A DNA stretch of 64,000 nt from Volvox africanus (Eukaryota; Chlorophyta; Chlorophyceae; Chlamydomonadales; Volvocaceae). The stretch spans positions 124,001 through 188,000 of the forward strand of contig BSDZ01000015.1 of NCBI GenBank assembly GCA_030268105.1, written 5' to 3'. Positions 23,860-35,900 of this stretch are shown here, one piece after another (the stretch's first letter is position 1; the number at the start of each line of letters is the position of its first letter). The translations under genes were made by a program, and so were the position numbers. The notes under the pieces are model-generated. The model made no database searches. It was not told the origin of the DNA and was given only the letters and a program-made list of their open reading frames with translations.

Positions 23860-26335
23860 GTACGTCATTATACGGGATCGAGTCTGAATGGGAAAAATGG
23901 TATGTAGATACCTTCGCGACTGCCATCATGACAGCCACATGCACCGTCACCACGGCCACATGCACCGTCACCGCTACCGCCTTCACCACCGCCACCACGG
24001 CGACCGACGCCAAGACCGCCAACACCGCCTCCATCGCCGCCGTACCGCCATGTCCGCCCCCACAGCCATCATGGCCACCAACGCTGTAAGTATCCTGGGG
24101 TATCTACGGGTAGTGCTCATTATTGGACCTTATACTGACATTTTTCGATTTGGCCTTTGCAGGCGGACACAACAGAGATACACCAATGAAATGAAAACAG
24201 GTACGTAATAGTCCGGGATTTAGTCTCAATGGTGGCACCTGCATTTTGATACCTTGCTCAACTGAGGGATAACATTAGGGTTAAGTATCGGTGCCGTACC
24301 TACTTCCCTCCCGATCTCACTCCCTCCCTCCAGTGTGCCCTCCTTTTCCCCCTTCTCCCCCCCCCCTCGTTGTCGGCGAGCTACACCAACGGAATTGAAA
24401 CGGGTACGTCATTATACGGGATCGAGTCTGAATGGGAAAAATGGTATGTAGATACCTTCGCGACTGCCATCATGACAGCCACCATCGCCACCGCCCAATG
24501 TAGGTAGAAAGGGAGGGAGGGAGGGCGGGAGGGAGATTGGGTGGGCGGTCCGAAGGATGGAGGGAGGGAGGGAGAGAGGCCACCATTCCCACCATCGCCA
24601 CCGCCGCCACCACGGCCACATGCACCGTCACCGCTACCGCCTTCACCACCGCCACCACGGGGACCGACGCCAAGACCGCCAACACCGCCTCCATCGCCGC
24701 CGTACCGCCATGTCCGCCCCCACAGCCATCATGGCCACCAACGCTGTAAGTATCCTGGGGTATCTACGGGTAGTGCTCATTATTGGACCTTATACTGACA
24801 TTTTTCGATTTGGCCTTTGCAGGCGGACACAACAGAGATACACCAATGAAATGAAAACAGGTACGTAATAGTCCGGGATTTAGTCTCAATGGTGGCACCT
24901 GCATTTTGATACCTTGCTCAACTGAGGGATAACATTAGGGTTAAGTATCGGTGCCGTACCTACTTCCCTCCCGATCTCACTCCCTCCCTCCAGTGTGCCC
25001 TCCTTTTCCCCCTTCTCCCCCCCCCCCCTCGTTGTCGGCGAGCTACACCAACGGAATTGAAACGGGTACGTCATTATACGGGATCGAGTCTGAATGGGAA
25101 AAATGGTATGTAGATACCTTCGCGACTGCCATCATGACAGCAACATGCACCGTCACCACGGCCACATGCACCGTCACCGCTACCGCCTTCACCACCGCCA
25201 CCACGGCGACCGACGCCAAGACCGCCAACACCGCCTCCATCGCCGCCGTACCGCCATGTCCGCCCCCACAGCCATCATGGCCACCAACGCTGTAAGTATC
25301 CTGGGGTATCTACGGGTAGTGCTCATTATTGGACCTTATACTGACATTTTTCGATTTGGCCTTTGCAGGCGGACACAACAGAGATACACCAATGAAATGA
25401 AAACAGGTACGTAATAGTCCGGGATTTAGTCTCAATGGTGGCACCTGCATTTTGATACCTTGCTCAACTGAGGGATAACATTAGGGTTAAGTATCGGTGC
25501 CGTACCTACTTCCCTCCCGATCTCACTCCCTCCCTCCAGTGTGCCCTCCTTTTCCCCCTTCTCCCCCCCCCTCGTTGTCGGCGAGCTACACCAACGGAAT
25601 TGAAACGGGTACGTCATTATACGGGATCGAGTCTGAATGGGAAAAATGGTATGTAGATACCTTCGCGACTGCCATCATGACAGCCACCATCGCCACCGCC
25701 CAATGTAGGTAGAAAGGGAGGGAGGGAGGGCGGGAGGGAGATTGGGTGGGCGGTCGGAAGGACGGAGGGAGGGAGGGAGAGAGGCCACCATTCCCACCAT
25801 CGCCACCGCCGCCACCACGGCCACATACACCGTCACCGCTACCGCCTTCACCACCGCCACCACGGCGACCGACGCCAAGACCGCCAACACCGCCTCCATC
25901 GCCGCCGTACCGCCATGTCCGCCCCCACAGCCATCATGGCCACCAACGCTGTAAGTATCCTGGGGTATCTACGGGTAGTGCTCATTATTGGACCTTATAC
26001 TGACATTTTTCGATTTGGCCTTTGCAGGCGGACACAACAGAGATACACCAATGAAATGAAAACAGGTACGTAATAGTCCGGGATTTAGTCTCAATGGTGG
26101 CACCTGCATTTTGATACCTTGCTCAACTGAGGGATAACATTAGGGTTAAGTATCGGTGCCGTACCTACTTCCCTCCCGATCTCACTCCCTCCCTCCAGTG
26201 TGCCCTCCTTTTCCCCCTTCTCCCCCCCCCCTCGTTGTCGGCGAGCTACACCAACGGAATTGAAACGGGTACGTCATTATACGGGATCGAGTCTGAATGG
26301 GAAAAATGGTATGTAGATACCTTCGCGACTGCCAT

Positions 26336-29300
26336 CATGACAGCCACCATCGCCACCGCCCAATGTAGGTAGAAAGGGAGGGAGGGAGGGCGGGAGGGAG
26401 ATTGGGTGGGCGGTCCGAAGGATGGAGGGAGGGAGGGAGAGAGGCCACCATTCCCACCATCGCCACCGCCGCCACCACGGCCACATGCACCGTCACCGCT
26501 ACCGCCTTCACCACCGCCACCACGGGGACCGACGCCAAGACCGCCAACACCGCCTCCATCGCCGCCGTACCGCCATGTCCGCCCCCACAGCCATCATGGC
26601 CACCAACGCTGTAAGTATCCTGGGGTATCTACGGGTAGTGCTCATTATTGGACCTTACACTGACATTTTTCGATTTGGCCTTTGCAGGCGGACACAACAG
26701 AGATACACCAATGAAATGAAAACAGGTACGTAATAGTCCGGGATTTAGTCTCAATGGTGGCACCTGCATTTTGATACCTTGCTCAACTGAGGGATAACAT
26801 TAGGGTTAAGTATCGGTGCCGTACCTACTTCCCTCCCGATCTCACTCCCTCCCTCCAGTGTGCCCTCCTTTTCCCCCTTCTCCCCCCCCCCCCCTCGTTG
26901 TCGGCGAGCTACACCAACGGAATTGAAACGGGTACGTCATTATACGGGATCGAGTCTGAATGGGAAAAATGGTATGTAGATACCTTCGCGACTGCCATCA
27001 TGACAGCAACATGCACCGTCACCACGGCCACATGCACCGTCACCGCTACCGCCTTCACCACCGCCACCACGGCGACCGACGCCAAGACCGCCAACACCGC
27101 CTCCATCGCCGCCGTACCGCCATGTCCGCCCCAACAGCCATCATGGCCACCAACGCTGTAAGTATCCTGGGGTATCTACGGGTAGTGCTCATTATTGGAC
27201 CTTATACTGACATTTTTCGATTTGGCCTTTGCAGGCGGACACAACAGAGATACACCAATGAAATGAAAACAGGTACGTAATAGTCCGGGATTTAGTCTCA
27301 ATGGTGGCACCTGCATTTTGATACCTTGCTCAACTGAGGGATAACATTAGGGTTAAGTATCGGTGCCGTACCTACTTCCCTCCCGATCTCACTCCCTCCC
27401 TCCAGTGTGCCCTCCTTTTCCCCCTTCTCCCCCCCCCTCGTTGTCGGCGAGCTACACCAACGGAATTGAAACGGGTACGTCATTATACGGGATCGAGTCT
27501 GAATGGGAAAAATGGTATGTAGATACCTTCGCGACTGCCATCATGACAGCCACATGCACCGTCACCACGGCCACATGCACCGTCACCGCTACCGCCTTCA
27601 CCACCGCCACCACGGCGACCGACGCCAAGACCGCCAACACCGCCTCCATCGCCGCCGTACCGCCATGTCCGCCCCCACAGCCATCATGGCCACCAACGCT
27701 GTAAGTATCCTGGGGTATCTACGGGTAGTGCTCATTATTGGACCTTATACTGACATTTTTCGATTTGGCCTTTGCAGGCGGACACAACAGAGATACACCA
27801 ATGAAATGAAAACAGGTACGTAATAGTCCGGGATTTAGTCTCAATGGTGGCACCTGCATTTTGATACCTTGCTCAACTGAGGGATAACATTAGGGTTAAG
27901 TATCGGTGCCGTACCTACTTCCCTCCCGATCTCACTCCCTCCCTCCAGTGTGCCCTCCTTTTCCCCCTTCTCCCCCCCCCCTCGTTGTCGGCGAGCTACA
28001 CCAACGGAATTGAAACGGGTACGTCATTATACGGGATCGAGTCTGAATGGGAAAAATGGTATGTAGATACCTTCGCGACTGCCATCATGACAGCCACCAT
28101 CGCCACCGCCCAATGTAGGTAGAAAGGGAGGGAGGGAGGGCGGGAGGGAGATTGGGTGGGCGGTCCGAAGGATGGAGGGAGGGAGGGAGAGAGGCCACCA
28201 TTCCCACCATCGCCACCGCCGCCACCACGGCCACATGCACCGTCACCGCTACCGCCTTCACCACCGCCACCACGGGGACCGACGCCAAGACCGCCAACAC
28301 CGCCTCCATCGCCGCCGTACCGCCATGTCCGCCCCCACAGCCATCATGGCCACCAACGCTGTAAGTATCCTGGGGTATCTACGGGTAGTGCTCATTATTG
28401 GACCTTACACTGACATTTTTCGATTTGGCCTTTGCAGGCGGACACAACAGAGATACACCAATGAAATGAAAACAGGTACGTAATAGTCCGGGATTTAGTC
28501 TCAATGGTGGCACCTGCATTTTGATACCTTGCTCAACTGAGGGATAACATTAGGGTTAAGTATCGGTGCCGTACCTACTTCCCTCCCGATCTCACTCCCT
28601 CCCTCCAGTGTGCCCTCCTTTTCCCCCTTCTCCCCCCTCCCCCTCGTTGTCGGCGAGCTACACCAACGGAATTGAAACGGGTACGTCATTATACGGGATC
28701 GAGTCTGAATGGGAAAAATGGTATGTAGATACCTTCGCGACTGCCATCATGACAGCAACATGCACCGTCACCACGGCCACATGCACCGTCACCGCTACCG
28801 CCTTCACCACCGCCACCACGGCGACCGACGCCAAGACCGCCAACACCGCCTCCATCGCCGCCGTACCGCCATGTCCGCCCCCACAGCCATCATGGCCACC
28901 AACGCTGTAAGTATCCTGGGGTATCTACGGGTAGTGCTCATTATTGGACCTTATACTGACATTTTTCGATTTGGCCTTTGCAGGCGGACACAACAGAGAT
29001 ACACCAATGAAATGAAAACAGGTACGTAATAGTCCGGGATTTAGTCTCAATGGTGGCACCTGCATTTTGATACCTTGCTCAACTGAGGGATAACATTAGG
29101 GTTAAGTATCGGTGCCGTACCTACTTCCCTCCCGATCTCACTCCCTCCCTCCAGTGTGCCCTCCTTTTCCCCCTTCTCCCCCCCCCTCGTTGTCGGCGAG
29201 CTACACCAACGGAATTGAAACGGGTACGTCATTATACGGGATCGAGTCTGAATGGGAAAAATGGTATGTAGATACCTTCGCGACTGCCATCATGACAGCC

Positions 29301-29855
29301 ACCATCGCCACCGCCCAATGTAGGTAGAAAGGGAGGGAGGGAGGGCGGGAGGGAGATTGGGTGGGCGGTCGGAAGGACGGAGGGAGGGAGGGAGAGAGGC
29401 CACCATTCCCACCATCGCCACCGCCGCCACCACGGCCACATACACCGTCACCGCTACCGCCTTCACCACCGCCACCACGGCGACCGACGCCAAGACCGCC
29501 AACACCGCCTCCATCGCCGCCGTACCGCCATGTCCGCCCCCACAGCCATCATGGCCACCAACGCTGTAAGTATCCTGGGGTATCTACGGGTAGTGCTCAT
29601 TATTAGACCTTATACTGACATTTTTCGATTTGGCCTTTGCAGGCGGACACAACAGAGATACACCAATGAAATGAAAACAGGTACGTAATAGTCCGGGATT
29701 TAGTCTCAATGGTGGCACCTGCATTTTGATACCTTGCTCAACTGAGGGATAACATTAGGGTTAAGTATCGGTGCCGTACCTACTTCCCTCCCGATCTCAC
29801 TCCCTCCCTCCAGTGTGCCCTCCTTTTCCCCCTTCTCCCCCCCCCTCGTTGTTAG
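26336..29855 (+). repeat. Array B super-repeat, copy 2
   Basis: This is a near-identical second copy of the six-cassette block. Differences are almost confined to the lengths of poly-C runs near 24,355/27,970, 25,015/28,632 and 26,885/23,270. The final cassette is cut where its CTCGTTGTCGG becomes CTCGTTGTTAG and array C starts. Confidence 0.93.
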
Positions 29856-29924
29856 GCATGATGGTGGTGCTTTGGTGGTGGCGGTGGTGGTGGCGATGGC
29901 GTTCTTGGAGTCGTCGGTGAAAAG
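29856..29924 (+). other. First array C mini-exon
   Basis: The 69-nt segment runs from TTAG|GCATG to AAAAG|GTAAGT. In phase 2 it is open and symmetric. Arriving from B exon b or c (phase 1) it would hit TGA near its end. Only a splice from B exon a (phase 2 donor) into it stays open. Confidence 0.55.
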
Positions 29925-32900
29925 GTAAGTATCGGTGCCGTACCTACTTCCCTCCCGATCTCCCTCCCTCCCTCCCGTGTGCCCTCCTTTTCCCCCTTCT
30001 CCCCCCCCCCTCGTTGTTAGGCATGATGGTGGTGCTTTGGTGGTGGCGGTGGTGGTGGCGATGGCGTTCTTGGAGTCGTCGGTGAAAAGGTAAGTATCGG
30101 TGCCGTACCTACTTCCCTCCCGATCTCACTCCCTCCCTCCCGTGTGCCCTCCTTTTCCCCCTTCTCCCCCCCCCCTCGTTGTAAGGCATGATGGTGGTGC
30201 TTTGGTGGTGGCGGTGGTGATGGCGATGGCGTTCGTGGAGTCGTCGGTGAAAAGGTAAGTATCGGTGCCGTACCTACTTCCCTCCCGATCTCACTCCCTC
30301 CCTCCCGTGTGCCCTCCTTTTCCCCCTTCTCCCCCGCCCTTTTTGTTAGGCATGATGGTGGTGCTTTGGTGGTGGCGGTGGTGGTGGCGATGGCGTTCGT
30401 GGAGTCGTCGGTGAAAAGGTAAGTATCGGTGCCGTACCTACTTCCCTCCCGATCTCACTCCCTCCCTCCCGTGTGCCCTCCTTTTCCCCCTTCTCCCCCC
30501 CCCTCGTTGTTAGGCATGATGGTGGTGCTTTGGTGGTGGCGGTGGTGGTGGCGATGGCGTTCGTGGAGTCGTCGGTGAAAAGGTAAGTATCGGTGCCGTA
30601 CCTACTTCCCTCCCGATCTCACTCCCTCCCTCCCGTGTGCCGTCCTTTTCCCCCTTCTCCCCCCCCCTCGTTGTTAGGCATGATGGTGGTGCTTTGGTGG
30701 TGGCGGTGGTGGTGGCGATGGCGTTCGTGGAGTCGTCGGTGAAAAGGTAAGTATCGGTGCCGTACCTACTTCCCTCCCGATCTCACTCCCTCCCTCCCGT
30801 GTGCCCTCCTTTTCCCCCTTCTCCCCCCCCCTCGTTGTTAGGCATGATGGTGGTGCTTTGGTGGTGGCGGTGGTGGTGGCGATGGCGTTCGTGGAGTCGT
30901 CGGTGAAAAGGTAAGTATCGGTGCCGTACCTACTTCCCTCCCGATCTCCCTCCCTCCCTCCCGTGTGCCCTCCTTTTCCCCCTTCTCCCCCCCCCCTCGT
31001 TGTTAGGCATGATGGTGGTGCTTTGGTGGTGGCGGTGGTGATGGCGATGGTGTTCTTGGAGTCGTCGGTGAAAAGGTAAGTATCGGTGCCGTACCTACTT
31101 CCCTCCCGATCTCACTCCCTCCCTCCCGTGTGCCCTCCTTTTCCCCCTTCTTCCCCCCCCTCGTTGTTAGGCATGATGGTGGTGCTTTGGTGGTGGCGGT
31201 GGTGGTGGCGATGGCGTTCTTGGAGTCGTCGGTGAAAAGGTAAGTATCGGTGCCGTACCTACTTCCCTCCCGATCTCACTCCCTCCCTCCCGTGTGCCCT
31301 CCTTTTCCCCCTTCTCCCCCCCCCTCGTTGTTAGGCATGATGGTGGTGCTTTGGTGGTGGCGGTGGTGGTGGCGATGGCGTTCTTGGAGTCGTCGGTGAA
31401 AAGGTAAGTATCGGTGCCGTACCTACTTCCCTCCCGATCTCACTCCCTCCCTCCCGTGTGCCCTCCTTTTCCCCCTTCTCCCCCCCCCTCGTTGTTAGGC
31501 ATGATGGTGGTGCTTTGGTGGTGGCGGTGGTGGTGGCGATGGCGTTCTTGGAGTCGTCGGTGAAAAGGTAAGTATCGGTGCCGTACCTACTTCCCTCCCG
31601 ATCTCACTCCCTCCCTCCCGTGTGCCCTCCTTTTCCCCCTTCTCCCCCCCCCCTCGTTGTTAGGCATGATGGTGGTGCTTTGGTGGTGGCGGTGGTGGTG
31701 GCGATGGCGTTCTTGGAGTCGTCGGTGAAAAGGTAAGTATCGGTGCCGTACCTACTTCCCTCCCGATCTCACTCCCTCCCTCCCGTGTGCCCTCCTTTTC
31801 CCCCTTCTCCCCCCCCCTCGTTGTTAGGCATGATGGTGGTGCTTTGGTGGTGGCGGTGGTGGTGGCGATGGCGTTCGTGGAGTCGTCGGTGAAAAGGTAA
31901 GTATCGGTGCCGTACCTACTTCCCTCCCGATCTCCCTCCCTCCCTCCCGTGTGCCCTCCTTTTCCCCCTTCTCCCCCCCCCCTCGTTGTTAGGCATGATG
32001 GTGGTGCTTTGGTGGTGGCGGTGGTGGTGGCGATGGCGTTCGTGGAGTCGTCGGTGAAAAGGTAAGTATCGGTGCCGTACCTACTTCCCTCCCGATCTCA
32101 CTCCCTCCCTCCCGTGTGCCCTCCTTTTCCCCCTTCTCCCCCCCCCTCGTTGTTAGGCATGATGGTGGTGCTTTGGTGGTGGCGGTGGTGATGGCGATGG
32201 CGTTCGTGGAGTCGTCGGTGAAAAGGTAAGTATCGGTGCCGTACCTACTTCCCTCCCGATCTCACTCCCTCCCTCCCGTGTGCCCTCCTTTTCCCCCTTC
32301 TCCCCCCCCCTCGTTGTTAGGCATGATGGTGGTGCTTTGGTGGTGGCGGTGGTGATGGCGATGGCGTTCGTGGAGTCGTCGGTGAAAAGGTAAGTATCGG
32401 TGCCGTACCTACTTCCCTCCCGATCTCCCTCCCTCCCTCCCGTGTGCCCTCCTTTTCCCCCTTCCCCCCCCCCCTCGTTGTTAGGCATGATGGTGGTGCT
32501 TTGGTGGTGGCGGTGGTGGTGGCGATGGCGTTCGTGGAGTCGTCGGTGAAAAGGTAAGTATCGGTGCCGTACCTACTTCCCTCCCGATCTCACTCCCTCC
32601 CTCCCGTGTGCCCTCCTTTTCCCCCTTCTCCCCCCCCCCTCGTTGTTAGGCATGATGGTGGTGCTTTGGTGGTGGCGGTGGTGGTGGCGATGGCGTTCGT
32701 GGAGTCGTCGGTGAAAAGGTAAGTATCGGTGCCGTACCTACTTCCCTCCCGATCTCCCTCCCTCCCTCCCGTGTGCCCTCCTTTTCCCCCTTCTCCCCCC
32801 CCCCTCGTTGTTAGGCATGATGGTGGTGCTTTGGTGGTGGCGGTGGTGATGGCGATGGCGTTCGTGGAGTCGTCGGTGAAAAGGTAAGTATCGGTGCCGT

Positions 32901-35900
32901 ACCTACTTCCCTCCCGATCTCCCTCCCTCCCTCCCGTGTGCCCTCCTTTTCCCCCTTCTCCCCCCCCCTCGTTGTTAGGCATGATGGTGGTGCTTTGGTG
33001 GTGGCGGTGGTGATGGCGATGGCGTTCGTGGAGTCGTCGGTGAAAAGGTAAGTATCGGTGCCGTACCTACTTCCCTCCCGATCTCACTCCCTCCCTCCCG
33101 TGTGCCCTCCTTTTCCCCCTTCTCCCCCCCCCTCGTTGTTAGGCATGATGGTGGTGCTTTGGTGGTGGCGGTGGTGATGGCGATGGCGTTCGTGGAGTCG
33201 TCGGTGAAAAGGTAAGTATCGGTGCCGTACCTACTTCCCTCCCGATCTCACTCCCTCCCTCCCGTGTGCCCTCCTTTTCCCCCTTCTCCCCCCCCCTCGT
33301 TGTTAGGCATGATGGTGGTGCTTTGGTGGTGGCGGTGGTGGTGGCGATGGCGTTCGTGGAGTCGTCGGTGAAAAGGTAAGTATCGGTGCCGTACCTACTT
33401 CCCTCCCGATCTCCCTCCCTCCCTCCCGTGTGCCCTCCTTTTCCCCCTTCTCCCCCCCCCCTCGTTGTTAGGCATGATGGTGGTGCTTTGGTGGTGGCGG
33501 TGGTGGTGGCGATGGCGTTCGTGGAGTCGTCGGTGAAAAGGTAAGTATCGGTGCCGTACCTACTTCCCTCCCGATCTCACTCCCTCCCTCCCGTGTGCCC
33601 TCCTTTTCCCCCTTCTCCCCCCCCCTCGTTGTTAGGCATGATGGTGGTGCTTTGGTGGTGGCGGTGGTGATGGCGATGGCGTTCGTGGAGTCGTCGGTGA
33701 AAAGGTAAGTATCGGTGCCGTACCTACTTCCCTCCCGATCTCACTCCCTCCCTCCCGTGTGCCCTCCTTTTCCCCCTTCTCCCCCCCCCTCGTTGTTAGG
33801 CATGATGGTGGTGCTTTGGTGGTGGCGGTGGTGGTGGCGATGGCGTTCGTGGAGTCGTCGGTGAAAAGGTAAGTATCGGTGCCGTACCTACTTCCCTCCC
33901 GATCTCCCTCCCTCCCTCCCGTGTGCCCTCCTTTTCCCCCTTCTCCCCCCCCCCTCGTTGTTAGGCATGATGGTGGTGCTTTGGTGGTGGCGGTGGTGAT
34001 GGCGATGGTGTTCTTGGAGTCGTCGGTGAAAAGGTAAGTATCGGTGCCGTACCTACTTCCCTCCCGATCTCCCTCCCTCCCTCCCGTGTGCCCTCCTTTT
34101 CCCCCTTCTCCCCCCCCCCTCGTTGTTAGGCATGATGGTGGTGCTTTGGTGGTGGCGGTGGTGGTGGCGATGGCGTTCTTGGAGTCGTCGGTGAAAAGGT
34201 AAGTATCGGTGCCGTACCTACTTCCCTCCCGATCTCACTCCCTCCCTCCCGTGTGCCCTCCTTTTCCCCCTTCTCCCCCCCCCTCGTTGTTAGGCATGAT
34301 GGTGGTGCTTTGGTGGTGGCGGTGGTGGTGGCGATGGCGTTCGTGGAGTCGTCGGTGAAAAGGTAAGTATCGGTGCCGTACCTACTTCCCTCCCGATCTC
34401 ACTCCCTCCCTCCCGTGTGCCCTCCTTTTCCCCCTTCTCCCCCCCCCTCGTTGTTAGGCATGATGGTGGTGCTTTGGTGGTGGCGGTGGTGGTGGCGATG
34501 GCGTTCTTGGAGTCGTCGGTGAAAAGGTAAGTATCGGTGCCGTACCTACTTCCCTCCCGATCTCACTCCCTCCCTCCCGTGTGCCCTCCTTTTCCCCCTT
34601 CTCCCCCCCCCCTCGTTGTTAGGCATGATGGTGGTGCTTTGGTGGTGGCGGTGGTGGTGGCGATGGCGTTCGTGGAGTCGTCGGTGAAAAGGTAAGTATC
34701 GGTGCCGTACCTACTTCCCTCCCGATCTCCCTCCCTCCCTCCCGTGTGCCCTCCTTTTCCCCCTTCTCCCCCCCCCCTCGTTGTTAGGCATGATGGTGGT
34801 GCTTTGGTGGTGGCGGTGGTGATGGCGATGGTGTTCTTGGAGTCGTCGGTGAAAAGGTAAGTATCGGTGCCGTACCTACTTCCCTCCCGATCTCCCTCCC
34901 TCCCTCCCGTGTGCCCTCCTTTTCCCCCTTCTCCCCCCCCCCTCGTTGTTAGGCATGATGGTGGTGCTTTGGTGGTGGCGGTGGTGGTGGCGATGGCGTT
35001 CTTGGAGTCGTCGGTGAAAAGGTAAGTATCGGTGCCGTACCTACTTCCCTCCCGATCTCACTCCCTCCCTCCCGTGTGCCCTCCTTTTCCCCCTTCTTCC
35101 CCCCCCCTCGTTGTTAGGCATGATGGTGGTGCTTTGGTGGTGGCGGTGGTGGTGGCGATGGCGTTCTTGGAGTCGTCGGTGAAAAGGTAAGTATCGGTGC
35201 CGTACCTACTTCCCTCCCGATCTCACTCCCTCCCTCCCGTGTGCCCTCCTTTTCCCCCTTCTCCCCCCCCCTCGTTGTTAGGCATGATGGTGGTGCTTTG
35301 GTGGTGGCGGTGGTGGTGGCGATGGCGTTCTTGGAGTCGTCGGTGAAAAGGTAAGTATCGGTGCCGTACCTACTTCCCTCCCGATCTCACTCCCTCCCTC
35401 CCGTGTGCCCTCCTTTTCCCCCTTCTCCCCCCCCCTCGTTGTTAGGCATGATGGTGGTGCTTTGGTGGTGGCGGTGGTGGTGGCGATGGCGTTCTTGGAG
35501 TCGTCGGTGAAAAGGTAAGTATCGGTGCCGTACCTACTTCCCTCCCGATCTCACTCCCTCCCTCCCGTGTGCCCTCCTTTTCCCCCTTCTCCCCCCCCCC
35601 TCGTTGTTAGGCATGATGGTGGTGCTTTGGTGGTGGCGGTGGTGGTGGCGATGGCGTTCTTGGAGTCGTCGGTGAAAAGGTAAGTATCGGTGCCGTACCT
35701 ACTTCCCTCCCGATCTCACTCCCTCCCTCCCGTGTGCCCTCCTTTTCCCCCTTCTCCCCCCCCCTCGTTGTTAGGCATGATGGTGGTGCTTTGGTGGTGG
35801 CGGTGGTGGTGGCGATGGCGTTCGTGGAGTCGTCGGTGAAAAGGTAAGTATCGGTGCCGTACCTACTTCCCTCCCGATCTCCCTCCCTCCCTCCCGTGTG

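Larger units (their letters stand above)
22724..26335 (+). repeat. Array B super-repeat, copy 1
   Basis: Six cassettes (long, short, short, long, short, long-variant) form a unit that recurs 3,614-3,615 bp downstream. Private variants recur at the same places: the GCCCCAACAG form of the second cassette (23,511 and 27,127 regions), the AACATG versus CACATG starts of the short cassettes, and the CATACACC form of the sixth. Confidence 0.93.
22721..29855 (+). repeat. Array B: twelve three-exon cassettes
   Basis: Cassettes start at about 22,724, 23,382, 23,926, 24,472, 25,132, 25,676, 26,336, 26,999, 27,541, 28,086, 28,748 and 29,293. Each has, in order: a Thr/Ala-coding segment ending at an ACGCT|GTAAGT donor; a 38-nt segment between TTTGCAG and a GTACGT donor; a Pro-coding segment after CCCTCCAG ending at a second GTACGT donor; then a new CATGACAG acceptor. 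There are two length classes. Short cassettes are about 545 bp. Long ones are about 660 bp, with an extra GGGA-rich insert inside the first segment. The order is long, short, short, long, short, long-variant, and this order is repeated once. The last cassette passes into array C. Confidence 0.93.

Noticed and set aside
29760..29785. TTAGGGTTA as telomeric repeat
   Set aside because: It occurs once per B cassette (AACATTAGGGTTAAG) and never as a tandem telomere run.
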